Notes: a model not told the origin generated them from the sequence alone. Positions 40,741 to 52,828 are shown, numbered from the stretch's first letter. The stretch is 64,000 bases of DNA from Amycolatopsis sp. MtRt-6 (GCF_017308975.1 NZ_JADWPD010000010.1:124001-188000); one strand, 5' to 3'. Numbers and translations: made by a program.

Positions 40741-41646
40741 GTGGATCTCGGCCGGTTGCGCACCCTGCGGGAGTTCGCCGACCGCGGCAGTGTGACGGCC
40801 GCCGCGCGGGCCCTGCACTGCACGCCGTCGGCGGTTTCGCAGCAGTTGCGGGCGTTGCAGAGCGAAGTCGGCCTGCCGCTCACCGAGCCGGCGGGGCGCG
40901 GCCTGCGGCTGACCGACGCCGGCCGCGCGCTGGTCGCCCGAGCCGACGAGGTGCTTGCCGCGCTCGAACGGGCGGAGTCCGAACTGGACACCTACCGCAG
41001 CGCGCCGCGGGGTCGGGTGCGGGTCGCGATCTTCCAGTCGGCCGGCCTGATGCTGCTGCCGGGACTGCTGACCAGGGTCGCCGGGTACGACGGGCTGGAG
41101 GTCGACGTCCGGGACGTCGACATGACGCCGGCGGAGGTGCCGGGCCTGGTCGCGGACTACGACGTCGTCGTGGCGCACCGCGACGAGCACGCGCCGGAGT
41201 TCGGCTCGAACCGCCTCGAGGTGGTGCCGCTGCTGCGGGAACCACTCGACGTCGCGCTGCCCACCGGGCACCGGCTGGCGGGCCGGCGTCGCGTGGAGCT
41301 GCCGGAGCTGGCGGACGAACGCTGGATCAGCGTCGACTTCGGCTTCCCGGTGGACGACGTGCTGCGTTCGCTGACCATCCGCACCGGCGTGCGGCCGGTG
41401 GTGGTGCAGCGGATCAACGACTTCCGGATCACCGAGCGGCTGGTCGCCGCCGGCCACGGCATCGCGCTGCTGCCGCGGTACACGATGGACACCCGCCGCG
41501 GCAGCGGGCTGGTCGGGCGGCCGCTGGCAGGCATCCGCGCGGCCCGGCTGGTGGAGGCGGTCTGCCGGACGGGCGCCCGCCGGCGCCCGGCGGTGGCCCA
41601 GGTGATCGAGGAGCTGCGCGCGGAGGTCGCGCAGCTCACCGCTTGA
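40741..41646 (+). CDS. LysR family transcriptional regulator
   Basis: Protein of 301 aa. N-terminal HTH: LRTLREFADRGSVTAAARALHCTPSAVSQQLRALQSEVG. Linker helix follows and then a LysR substrate domain (RVRVAIFQSAGLMLLPGLLTRV; VAHRDEHAPEFGSNRLEVVPLL; VVVQRINDFRITERLVAAGHGIALLPRY). The GTG start lies 86 bp from the divergent EamA gene; LysR proteins usually control their divergent neighbour. The stop overlaps the converging TetR gene by 11 bases. Confidence 0.93.
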   Translation: MDLGRLRTLREFADRGSVTAAARALHCTPSAVSQQLRALQSEVGLPLTEPAGRGLRLTDAGRALVARADEVLAALERAESELDTYRSAPRGRVRVAIFQSAGLMLLPGLLTRVAGYDGLEVDVRDVDMTPAEVPGLVADYDVVVAHRDEHAPEFGSNRLEVVPLLREPLDVALPTGHRLAGRRRVELPELADERWISVDFGFPVDDVLRSLTIRTGVRPVVVQRINDFRITERLVAAGHGIALLPRYTMDTRRGSGLVGRPLAGIRAARLVEAVCRTGARRRPAVAQVIEELRAEVAQLTA

Positions 41647-42241
41647 AGCCGCGCAGGTAGGCCAGCGCGATCCCGAGCGCGTCTTCCAGTGCCGTGAGGT
41701 CGTGCCGGATGTGGGCCAGCAGCAGTCCACCTTGGACGGACGTCATCGCCGCCTGGGCGAGCCGCGCCGGGTCGGCGTCCGCGGCCAGTTCTCCGTTGTC
41801 CTGCAGGGTTTTGAGGCCACGTTCGAGGTGGGACTCCCACGTCCGGTAGGCCTGGTCGACCAGCGGCGCGAGCTTCGGGTTGTCGCCCACTTCGCCGGCG
41901 AGGTTGCCCAGCGGGCAGGCGATCGGCCGGCCGGCGCGGCGGTGGACGTCCAGCAGCTGCTCGGTCCACGTCTCGAGGTCGGCCCACGACGCCAGGGTGA
42001 AGATCGCCGGCTGGTTGCCGAGCACCTGCTCGAGGTACCGGTCGATCACGGCTCCGACCAGCTGTTCCTTGTTCTTGAAGTAGTGGTACATCTGCGATTT
42101 CCCGGCCCCGCTCGCGGCGAGCACCTTGTCGACGCTCGTGCCCGCGACGCCGTCGACGTACATCAGCGTGGCCGCCGCGTCGACGATCGCGTCGCGTGTC
42201 CGCTTGCCGCGCGGGGTCGAGGCAGCCGCTTGCGTCTCCAT
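41636..42241 (-). CDS. TetR family regulator of the adjacent peroxiredoxin-like gene
   Basis: Protein of 201 aa. HTH region: KRTRDAIVDAAATLMYVDGVAGTSVDKVLAASGAGKSQMYHYFKNKEQLV. The ligand domain has RPIACPLGNLAGEVGDNPKLAP, where Cys in CPLG may be redox active, as in TetR proteins linked to thiol chemistry. The ATG at 42241 overlaps the first of two matching palindromes, so self-repression is likely. The divergent gene encodes a CxxC peroxiredoxin-like protein. Confidence 0.93.
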   Translation of the reverse strand: METQAAASTPRGKRTRDAIVDAAATLMYVDGVAGTSVDKVLAASGAGKSQMYHYFKNKEQLVGAVIDRYLEQVLGNQPAIFTLASWADLETWTEQLLDVHRRAGRPIACPLGNLAGEVGDNPKLAPLVDQAYRTWESHLERGLKTLQDNGELAADADPARLAQAAMTSVQGGLLLAHIRHDLTALEDALGIALAYLRGFKR

Positions 42242-42283
42242 GTACTGGATAGTACAGTTCGGCTCACTGTACCGATCAGTACA
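42241..42283. promoter_or_regulatory. Paired TetR operators between regulator and peroxiredoxin-like gene
   Basis: Two 16-bp palindromes, TGTACTGGATAGTACA (42241-42256) and TGTACCGATCAGTACA (42268-42283), share TGTAC-N6-GTACA. Their centres are 27 bp apart. The first touches the TetR start codon, and the second ends 17 bp before the peroxiredoxin-like ATG. Position and symmetry fit autoregulatory operators. Confidence 0.82.
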
Positions 42284-42299
42284 ACTGCTAGGGGGATCC

Positions 42300-42902
42300 A
42301 TGACGCTCGAAACCGCCCTGAACGGGCTGAACGACCAGCTCCGAAGCGCCCTGCCGCCGGAGATCGCCGCGGTCCTCGACGCCGACCGGCGCCGGACCGC
42401 GACGGAGTTCGCCGAGGTGGGCGACAAGATCGAGGACTTCACGCTGCCGGGAGCCGACGGCGTGCCGACGAGCCTGGGCGAGCTCGTCGCGGAAGGGCCG
42501 GCGGTGCTCGTGTTCTACCGCGGCCAGTGGTGCCCGTACTGCAACCTGACGCTGCGCACGTATCAGCAGGAACTGCTGCCCGAGCTGGTGAAGCTCGGCG
42601 CGACGCTGGCGGCGATCAGCCCCCAGAAGCCGGACGGCACGGTGCCCGAGCTGGGGTTCCCGGTGCTTTCGGACGTCGGCAGCACGGTCGCGCGGGGACT
42701 CGGGCTGAGCTACCCGGTCTCCGACGTCGTCCGCGAGGCCATGAAGACGCTCGGGACGGACCTCGAACAGGTCAACGGCACCTGGGAACTGGTCCACCCG
42801 GCGGTCGTGGTGGTCGATCGGGACCGCGTGCTCCGGTTCGTGGACGTCCACCCGGACTTCGTCACGCGGACCGACCCGGCGGACATCCTCAAAGCGCTCT
42901 AG
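42300..42902 (+). CDS. AhpC/TSA-type peroxiredoxin-like protein
   Basis: Protein of 200 aa. Thioredoxin-fold redox protein: VGDKIEDFTLPGADG, then VLVFYRGQWCPYCNLTLRTYQ with a CPYC pair (Cys78, Cys81), and FPVLSDVGSTVARGLGL. The N-terminal ~35 residues are helical. This group reduces peroxides using thiols or mycothiol/thioredoxin; the CxxC pair distinguishes it from 2-Cys AhpC. AGGGGG is upstream of the ATG. It is under the two TetR-type palindromes. Confidence 0.88.
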   Translation: MTLETALNGLNDQLRSALPPEIAAVLDADRRRTATEFAEVGDKIEDFTLPGADGVPTSLGELVAEGPAVLVFYRGQWCPYCNLTLRTYQQELLPELVKLGATLAAISPQKPDGTVPELGFPVLSDVGSTVARGLGLSYPVSDVVREAMKTLGTDLEQVNGTWELVHPAVVVVDRDRVLRFVDVHPDFVTRTDPADILKAL

Positions 42903-43440
42903 CGGACCTTTTCACGCCGTAGGTGATCACCGAACCCAGGACCAGGGCCACGGACAGGGAGAGCAGCAGGCTGATCCCGGGTTCGGTGACGATCCGGCCG
43001 CCGGCGTAACCGAGGAAGGCCACGTACGACGTCCAGAGTGTGACGCCGATGGCCGACGCGGCGAAGAACTCCGCCATTGGCCACCGGAGCGATCCGGCGA
43101 GGAGGGCGCCCAGCGTCCCGCCCGACGGCAGCCAGCGGGCGACCACCAGCACCGGCCGGGGATGGCGCTGCAGCCGCCCGTCGAGCCAGCCGAGGCCGGC
43201 GGCGATCTTCTTCCGCCTGCTCAGCCGGTCCAGCGCCGCCCGGCCACCGAACCGGCCGAGGGCGTAGAGCGCCTGGTCGGACACCAGGCACCCGGCACTC
43301 GCCACGGCGATCACCAGCGCCAGCGACGTCCCGCCCCGCGCCGCCGCGACGCCCATGCCGAGGAGGGTCACCTCGGTGGGCAGCAGCGGCACCAGCGAGA
43401 CGACGAACAGCACCAGCAGTCCCGCCGTCGATCCGTCCAC
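42889..43440 (-). CDS. DedA/VTT-like small membrane protein
   Basis: Protein of 183 aa from GTG 43440. DedA-like pattern: VVSLVPLLPTEVTLLGMGVAAARGG (P-T-E in the first loop), SDQALYALGRFGG, VLVVARWLPSGGTLGALLAGSLRWPMAEFFAASAIG and a C-terminal hydrophobic helix. Start uncertain: GGAGGT abuts this GTG; an in-frame GTG at 43473 is the alternative. Role as in the family, probable lipid transport. Its 3' end overlaps the peroxiredoxin-like gene by 14 bases. Confidence 0.8.
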   Translation of the reverse strand: MDGSTAGLLVLFVVSLVPLLPTEVTLLGMGVAAARGGTSLALVIAVASAGCLVSDQALYALGRFGGRAALDRLSRRKKIAAGLGWLDGRLQRHPRPVLVVARWLPSGGTLGALLAGSLRWPMAEFFAASAIGVTLWTSYVAFLGYAGGRIVTEPGISLLLSLSVALVLGSVITYGVKRSARAL

Positions 43441-43569
43441 ACCTCCATTAACCGCCCGCTCGCCGGAAAGCACTCCTGATCGGCGAGGACTCACAGCAAG
43501 CCGACAGCTCCGGCACAGACTCGCGAAACCATGCCAGAAGTTGTCATGGTTTCCGGTGAGGCTGTCGGC

Positions 43570-44472
43570 ATGAACGAACTTTCCGGAAAGACCGCCCTGG
43601 TGGCGGGTGGTACGCGCGGCGCGAGCCGGGCGATCGCCGTCGAACTGGGCCGCGCGGGCGCCTTCGTGTACGTGACCGGCCGGACCACGCGCGCCGGACG
43701 GTCCGAAGTGGACCGCCCGGAGACGATCGAGGAGACCGCGGAGCTGGTCGGGAAGGCGGGCGGCGAGGCCGAAGCGATCCGCGTCGACCACCTGGTCCCG
43801 GCCGAGGTCGAGACGCTGGCGAAGCGGATCGACCGGCTCGACATCCTGGTCGACGGCCTCTGGGGCGGCGACAACTACCTGGGCTGGGACAAGCCGGTGT
43901 GGGAGCACGACCTCGAGGCGGGCCTGCGCATGATCCGGCTCGGCATCGACGCGCACCTGATCACCAGCCACTTCCTGCTGCCGCTGCTGATCAAGCGGCC
44001 CGGCGGCCTGCTGGTCGAGCTCACCGACGGCACCGCCGAGTACAACGCGAAGTACCGCAAAGGCACTTCGCTGCCGTTCTACCTGGCGAAGGCCTCGGCG
44101 CACCTGCTGGCGATCGGCGAGGCGGCCGAGCTGGCCGCGCACGGCGCGACCGCGGTCGCCTTCACGCCGGGTTACCTGCGCTCGGAGGCGATGCTGGAGC
44201 ACTACGGCGTCACGGAGGACAACTGGCGGGACGCCTGCGAGCGCGTCCCCCACTTCGAGATTTCGGAGACGCCGGCGTTCTGCGGGCGCACGGTGGCGGC
44301 GCTGGCCGCGGACCCGGACCGGCACCGGTGGACCGGGCAGACGGTGAGCAGCGGGCAGCTGGCGAAGGAGTACGAAGTGGACGACGTCGACGGCAGCCGT
44401 CCGGATGCCTGGCGGTACCTGGTCGAGGTCGCCGACGCGGGCAAGCCCGCGGACACGACCGGCTACCGCTGA
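43570..44472 (+). CDS. Short-chain dehydrogenase/reductase
   Basis: Protein of 300 aa. Classical SDR start: LSGKTALVAGGTRGASRAIAVELGRAGAFVYVTGR, where TGxxxGxG is modified to GGTRGASRA. It has DILVDGLWGGDNYLGWDKPVW, TDGTAEYN and SLPFYLAKASAHLLA (YLAK as the catalytic Y-x-x-K pattern). Substrate unknown. The upstream extension of the frame to 43531 has no support; ATG 43570 has GTGAGG upstream. Its stop overlaps the WYL regulator gene by 10 bases. Confidence 0.87.
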   Translation: MNELSGKTALVAGGTRGASRAIAVELGRAGAFVYVTGRTTRAGRSEVDRPETIEETAELVGKAGGEAEAIRVDHLVPAEVETLAKRIDRLDILVDGLWGGDNYLGWDKPVWEHDLEAGLRMIRLGIDAHLITSHFLLPLLIKRPGGLLVELTDGTAEYNAKYRKGTSLPFYLAKASAHLLAIGEAAELAAHGATAVAFTPGYLRSEAMLEHYGVTEDNWRDACERVPHFEISETPAFCGRTVAALAADPDRHRWTGQTVSSGQLAKEYEVDDVDGSRPDAWRYLVEVADAGKPADTTGYR

Positions 44473-45440
44473 CCGTTGCGGGCGGCCAGTTCCGCGCCGA
44501 CCGCGGCGAGGGCCGCCCGCACCTGCACCGGCTCGAGCACCTCGACGCCCGGGCTGAGGGCGATCAGCTGGCCGACGCCGATCTCGTGCCCTTCCAGGGC
44601 GAGTTCGGCGTCGGCCCAGCCGTCGGCGTCCGGCGTCCCCAGCGAAACCACCGTGTCCGCGAGGTGCTCGCCGCCGAACACCCGGCGCAGCTCGCGCACC
44701 GCCGTCCGGTTCAACCGGGCTTTGACTCGCAAGGGCCGGGCGACCTGCTCGAACGTGGCCGACGACGCCCGCCACCAGGTGGGCAGGTCGAAGTCCGGTG
44801 GCCGGTCGAACGTGGTGTCCTGCGCGGCCGCGCGCAAGATCCGGGAGACCCGGTAGGTCCGCAACGCGTCGTCCGGCACCACCCGCGCGACCAGGTACCA
44901 GACGCCCGCCTTCAGCACGAGGCCCAGCGGCTCGAGCTCCCGCTCGGCGACCTTGTCGCGACGGCGATAGGTGATCGAAAGCCGTCGCTGCGCCCAGACC
45001 GCCTGGACGACCGGGGCGAGGGACGGCGGTTCGTCGGCGCCGCCGAACCAGCCCGGCGCGTCCAGGTGGAAGCGGCCGGCCACCAAAGCCGCGTGTTCCC
45101 GCAGCTCGGCGGGCATGCCGGCGGACACCTTCGCGCGCGCCGCGCTGCCCGCGGTGTCGAGGCCGAGCCCCGCGAGCGCGTCCGGCACCCCGAGCGCGAA
45201 GAGCGCGACGGCCTCACGCGCGGTGAGGCCGTCGAGTCCCGCGCGCCAGCCGTCGACCAGGCGGAAGCCGCCGTGCCGCCCCTGCTCCGTCCACAGCGGA
45301 ACGCCCGCGTCGCGCAGGGCCGCCAGGTCGCGGTGCATCGTGCGTTCGGAGACGCCCAGCTCCGCGGCGAGCTCGGCGGCGGTCGCGCTGCGCCGCCGTT
45401 GCAGCGTGAACAGCAGCGCGACCAACCGCTCCGCTTTCAC
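44463..45440 (-). CDS. WYL-domain transcriptional regulator (YafY type)
   Basis: Protein of 325 aa. N-terminal HTH_11/DeoR-like winged helix: KAERLVALLFTLQRRRSATAAELAAELGVSERTMHRDLAALRDAGVPLWTEQGRHGG. Then a WYL domain with ITYRRRDKVAERELEPLGLVLKAGVWYLVARV and YRVSRILRA. The C-terminal WCX-type region ends with VLEPVQVRAALAAVG. WYL domains bind single-stranded nucleic acid or other ligands. Target unknown; the convergent SDR gene is the nearest candidate. leuA lies 3 bp upstream of its start on the same strand (leuA ends at 45444). Confidence 0.9.
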   Translation of the reverse strand: MKAERLVALLFTLQRRRSATAAELAAELGVSERTMHRDLAALRDAGVPLWTEQGRHGGFRLVDGWRAGLDGLTAREAVALFALGVPDALAGLGLDTAGSAARAKVSAGMPAELREHAALVAGRFHLDAPGWFGGADEPPSLAPVVQAVWAQRRLSITYRRRDKVAERELEPLGLVLKAGVWYLVARVVPDDALRTYRVSRILRAAAQDTTFDRPPDFDLPTWWRASSATFEQVARPLRVKARLNRTAVRELRRVFGGEHLADTVVSLGTPDADGWADAELALEGHEIGVGQLIALSPGVEVLEPVQVRAALAAVGAELAARNGQR

Positions 45441-45443
45441 CGG

Positions 45444-47276
<1,833 letters not shown>

Positions 47277-47291
<15 letters not shown>

Positions 47292-47318
47292 GCAGCGAAG
47301 CAGGAGAGCACGCGCCAC
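47277..47318 (-). CDS. leuL: leuA leader peptide
   Basis: A 13-residue reading frame from GTG 47318 to TGA: M-A-R-A-L-L-L-R-C-R-D-G-A. Three consecutive leucine codons CTC, CTG, CTT (47306-47298) include the rare CTT. GGTGGGG precedes it. It ends 72 bp before the leuA ATG and overlaps the attenuator stem. Leucine-rich leader peptides before leuA are known in actinobacteria. It is too short for normal gene calling. Confidence 0.75.
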
Positions 47319-47432
47319 GACCCCACCATAACCACGGAACGTGTGCCGGGGGAAGCCGGGCCGCAATATAACCGTGACCCGAAGGGTTACTTGTGGGTAG
47401 CAATCGGCAGGGGGGCATGCGAAACTGCGGGC

Positions 47433-47798
47433 ATGGGTGAGCACGCAGAGTCGTCGGAGGAGACGCGCGTCTCCCGCCGCGCGGCCGTCGACTGGCGCGA
47501 GCGGCGAGGCAAGGCGGCCTCGGTGGTGGCGTCGATCGTCCGTTGGGTCGGGCTGGTCTTCGCCGCGTTCCTGGTGATCCACGTGATCTTCACGGTGGGC
47601 TCGGCCAACCCGGACAACGGGATAGTGTCGTTCGTCCGTTCGTGGGCGGACAGCCTGGCCATCGGCTTCGGCGACATGTTCACGCCGAGTGACGAGAAGC
47701 TGCGGGTGCTGGTGAACTACGGGATCGCGGCGATCTTCTGGATGGTCGTGTCCGGGATCCTGGCCAAGGTCATCCGCCGCGTCGGCGGCGCTTCCTGA
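47433..47798 (+). CDS. Small membrane protein of unknown function
   Basis: Protein of 121 aa. A charged N-terminus (about 35 residues, RRAAVDWRERRGKAA), two hydrophobic segments (VASIVRWVGLVFAAFLVIHVIFTV and YGIAAIFWMVVSGILAKVI) and a loop with VRSWADSLAIGFGDMFTPSDEKLRVLVN between them. I do not recognise a named family, but similar small proteins are common next to leuA or lysC in actinobacteria. AGGGGGG before the ATG is at a usable distance. Promoter shared with leuA's divergent leader region. Confidence 0.75.
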   Translation: MGEHAESSEETRVSRRAAVDWRERRGKAASVVASIVRWVGLVFAAFLVIHVIFTVGSANPDNGIVSFVRSWADSLAIGFGDMFTPSDEKLRVLVNYGIAAIFWMVVSGILAKVIRRVGGAS

Positions 47799-47820
47799 CG
47801 TCACCGCGCCGACAGCCCCA

Positions 47821-47875
47821 ATCACGCGAGATACGGCTCCGATCACGCGAGATCCGTCCTCGATCACGCGAGTTG
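47821..47875. repeat. 21-bp tandem array with core ATCACGCGAG
   Basis: ATCACGCGAG occurs at 47821, 47842 and 47863, exactly 21 bp apart (two helical turns). The spacers AT-ACGGCTCCG, AT-CCGTCCTCG and TT-GCGGG differ. It fills the 80-bp gap between two convergent genes. No matching protein is apparent nearby. Confidence 0.8.
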
Positions 47876-47879
47876 CGGG

Positions 47880-48470
47880 TTACAGCGCCGGCTCGCCCCA
47901 CCGGTCGGTGAACGCGAACTCCGCCAGCGGCACCCGCACCCGGTCCGCCTTCTCGCGCTCGATCCGCCAGTCCTCCTCCAGTACCTCCGGTGCCGCCGCC
48001 GACCCCACCGCGATCGCCACCTTCGGGACCGCGTCGGACGGCAAGGAGAACGCCGAGCTGACCGCCTCCGGCGAGAAGCCCGCCATCTGGTGTGCGACCA
48101 ACCCCAGCTCCACCGCCTGCAGCACCAGGTTCTCCGACGCCAGCCCGAGCCCGTACTCGGCGTACGGCACCGAGCCCTTCTCGTTCGTCGTCACCATCAC
48201 GCCGATCAGCAGCAGGCTCGCGCGGCGCGCCCAGGCCCGGTTGCCCGAGTTCAACGTCGCCAGGATCGTGTCGAACGACGGCGTGCCGCGGACGCCCACC
48301 AGGTAGCGGGCCGGCTGGGTGTTGCCGAACGACGGCGCCCAGCGGGCCGCCTCCAGGAGAGCTCGCACCTGCTCGGGAGTGACCGACGCGGAAGAGTCGT
48401 ACGCCCGGGGGCTCCACCGTTCCGCCATCAGGGTTGCGATCGGGACGCTCGTCACAGCTGGTTTCCGCAC
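47880..48470 (-). CDS. Nitroreductase family flavoprotein
   Basis: Protein of 196 aa. FMN-binding nitroreductase fold: MAERWSPRAYDSSASVTPEQVRALLEAARWAPSFGNTQPARYLVG (the RxxRxY and PS-x-N-x-QP pattern), LGLASENLVLQAVELGLVAHQMAGF and VPKVAIAVG. It reduces nitroaromatics, quinones or flavins with NAD(P)H. Starts at GTG 48470 or GTG 48455 (residue 6) are both possible. Divergent from lysC with about 230 bp between. Confidence 0.9.
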   Translation of the reverse strand: MRKPAVTSVPIATLMAERWSPRAYDSSASVTPEQVRALLEAARWAPSFGNTQPARYLVGVRGTPSFDTILATLNSGNRAWARRASLLLIGVMVTTNEKGSVPYAEYGLGLASENLVLQAVELGLVAHQMAGFSPEAVSSAFSLPSDAVPKVAIAVGSAAAPEVLEEDWRIEREKADRVRVPLAEFAFTDRWGEPAL

Positions 48471-48698
48471 GATCCCGACGATACCCAGGCGTGCGCTGCG
48501 TCACTCGGGAGGAAGGGCTTCGCGCATTTCGTTGCTGTTGCGGAAGATTTACTTCCGGACGACCCCCGGCACACCGCCGCCCCACGTCAAGAGGGTGGCG
48601 GCCTGCCGAAGCCCCGGTAGGCTCCTGGTCAAATCATGGGACGCGGGGGCTCTCCGGTGCCCACCAGGGAGCCGCCCGGCCCGCGAGGAGGTTCGGGC

Positions 48699-51004
<2,306 letters not shown>

Positions 51005-51033
51005 ACCACAGTGGACAGGTAAAACTGCCTTGT

Positions 51034-51073
51034 CGTTTCGCGGTGCCCGGGGGATCCTGGGCACCGCGAAACG
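51034..51073 (+). terminator. Intrinsic terminator after lysC-asd
   Basis: CGTTTCGCGGTGCCC (51034-51048) pairs perfectly over 15 bp with 51059-51073, loop of 10 nt, followed by CTTTTC. It lies 30 bp after the asd stop and just before the rtcB ribosome site. Confidence 0.93.
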
Positions 51074-51092
51074 CTTTTCAAGGGGAGGAACC

Positions 51093-52283
51093 ATGTACAC
51101 CGCGGTCGAAGGGTCCCGCGTCCCGATCCGGATGTGGGCGGACCCCGCGTCGGTCGAAGACCAGGCCATGCGGCAGCTGCACAACGTCGCCAACCTGCCG
51201 TGGGTGCACGGCGTCGCCGTGATGCCCGACGTGCACTACGGCAAGGGCGCGACCGTCGGCAGTGTCATCGCCATGCGTGACGCCGTCTCGCCGGCCGCGG
51301 TCGGGGTCGACATCGGGTGCGGGATGAGCGCTGTCCGGACGTCGCTCACCGCGAGCGACCTGCCCGACGACCTCGGCAAGCTGCGCCGGCGCATCGAGAG
51401 CGCCGTGCCGGTCGGTTTCGGGCTGCACAAGACGCCGGTGAACCCGGCCAAGGTGCACGGCGTCGGCGGCTGGGACGCGTTCTGGAAGCAGTTCGGCGAG
51501 CTGCACACGGGCGTCCAGGACCTGCACGACCGGGCGGCGCGGCAGATCGGCAGCCTCGGCGGCGGCAACCACTTCATCGAGGTCTGCCTCGAGCAGGGTG
51601 GTGCCGACGAGGGCCGGGTCTGGCTGATGCTGCACTCGGGTTCGCGCAACATCGGCAAGGAGCTGGCGGAGCGGCACATGGCCGTCGCGCGCAAGCTGCC
51701 GCACAACGCCGACCTGCCCGACCCCGACCTCGCGGTCTTCGTCGCCGGCACGCCGGAGATGCAGGCCTACCGGCGCGACCTGTTCTGGGCGCAGGACTAC
51801 GCGGCGCGCAACCGCGCCACGATGGTCGCGCTGGTGAAGCAGGCGGTGCGCGACGAGCTCCCGCAGGTGACCTTCGACGACGCGATCTCGTGCCACCACA
51901 ACTACGTCGCCGAGGAGACCTACGACGGCGTCGAGCTGCTCGTCACCCGGAAGGGTGCGATCCGGGCGGGCTCGGGTGACCTCGGGATCATCCCGGGCAG
52001 CATGGGGACCGGTTCGTACATCGTCCGCGGGCTGGGCAACGACTCGTCGTTCCAGTCGGCGTCGCACGGCGCGGGCCGCCGGATGTCGCGGAACAAGGCG
52101 AAGAAGCTGTTCACCGCCGACGACCTCGCGGCGCAGACGGCCGGCGTCGAGTGCCGCAAGGACTCCGGCGTGGTCGACGAAATCCCGGCGGCGTACAAGG
52201 ACATCGAAACGGTGATTCGCGCGCAGACGGACCTGGTCGAGGTGGTAGCGCACCTCAAGCAGGTGGTCTGCGTCAAGGGCTGA
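51093..52283 (+). CDS. rtcB: RNA-splicing ligase RtcB
   Basis: Protein of 396 aa. RtcB signatures: VMPDVHYGKGATVGSVIA, AVGVDIGCGMSAV (metal Cys), IGSLGGGNHFIEV, MLHSGSRNIGKEL, CHHNYV, GIIPGSMGTGSYIV and SASHGAGRRMSRNKA (His that takes GMP). It joins 2',3'-cyclic phosphate or 3'-phosphate RNA ends to 5'-OH ends with GTP and Mn. All catalytic residues appear present. AGGGGAGG precedes the ATG. No archease or RtcA gene is nearby. Confidence 0.96.
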   Translation: MYTAVEGSRVPIRMWADPASVEDQAMRQLHNVANLPWVHGVAVMPDVHYGKGATVGSVIAMRDAVSPAAVGVDIGCGMSAVRTSLTASDLPDDLGKLRRRIESAVPVGFGLHKTPVNPAKVHGVGGWDAFWKQFGELHTGVQDLHDRAARQIGSLGGGNHFIEVCLEQGGADEGRVWLMLHSGSRNIGKELAERHMAVARKLPHNADLPDPDLAVFVAGTPEMQAYRRDLFWAQDYAARNRATMVALVKQAVRDELPQVTFDDAISCHHNYVAEETYDGVELLVTRKGAIRAGSGDLGIIPGSMGTGSYIVRGLGNDSSFQSASHGAGRRMSRNKAKKLFTADDLAAQTAGVECRKDSGVVDEIPAAYKDIETVIRAQTDLVEVVAHLKQVVCVKG

Positions 52284-52299
52284 CGGTACCTTGGGCCCC

Positions 52300-52680
52300 A
52301 TGACGAGGGGTGGAACGATCGCCGTACTGCTGGCCTCGGCGGCCCTGCTGCTGAGCGGGTGCGCCGAGGTGAGCAACGCGGTCGACCAGGGGAACAAGAC
52401 GGCGGACAAGGTCTCGGCGTGCACCGAGGCACTCGGGCTCGCCGACCTGAACCCCCTGGTCGACCCGGCCAAGCTCAAGGCGCGCGCCGAGGACAAGGAA
52501 AGGCGGCTGCGCGAGCTGGCGGGCGACGTCCAGGACCAGAACGTCAAGAACGCGCTGCTCGGCATGGCCGATTCGTACGTCGAGGTGCAGAAGGAGCGCA
52601 TCGAGGACGCCGGCGTCGTGGCCCAGTGGGTCCAGCGCAACGTCAAGAAGCTCGACGCCCTCCGCGCCGCCTGCAGCTGA
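52300..52680 (+). CDS. Small lipoprotein of unknown function
   Basis: Protein of 126 aa from ATG 52300. Signal TRGGTIAVLLASAALLLSGC has a lipobox ending at Cys21. The mature part is helical and charged: VDQGNKTADKVSACTEALG, then KARAEDKERRLRELAGDVQDQNVKNALLGMADSYVEVQKERIED and WVQRNVKKLDALRAACS. Two more cysteines (Cys41 area and the C-terminal C) could pair outside the cell. No family recognised. It follows rtcB by 16 bp, so may be co-transcribed; a palindromic repeat element ends the unit. Confidence 0.8.
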   Translation: MTRGGTIAVLLASAALLLSGCAEVSNAVDQGNKTADKVSACTEALGLADLNPLVDPAKLKARAEDKERRLRELAGDVQDQNVKNALLGMADSYVEVQKERIEDAGVVAQWVQRNVKKLDALRAACS

Positions 52681-52701
52681 CGAATCTGCCGGACTCTCAA
52701 A

Positions 52702-52814
52702 CGCCCCAATGTGGCCTTCGGTGCGTTGAACGCACCCAAGGCGGCCTTCGGTGCGTTGAACGCACCCAAGGCGGCCTTCGGTGCGTTGAACGCAACCAAG
52801 GCCACATTGGGGCG
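52702..52814. repeat. Palindromic intergenic repeat element, three 30-bp units
   Basis: Perfect 16-bp inverted ends, CGCCCCAATGTGGCCT (52702-52717) and its complement (52799-52814), enclose three 30-bp units starting at 52711, 52741 and 52771. Units 1 and 2 contain the perfect palindrome GGTGCGTTGAACGCACC; unit 3 has AACC instead of ACCC. It lies between the lipoprotein gene and a convergent MFS gene, a position fit for a bidirectional terminator. Close relative at 1797-1875. Confidence 0.88.
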
Positions 52815-52828
52815 CTGGGGGCGGGGCG

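Noticed and set aside
52711-52800. Possible CRISPR array from the 30-bp repeats
   Set aside because: The repeats are directly adjacent with no spacers and no cas genes are present.
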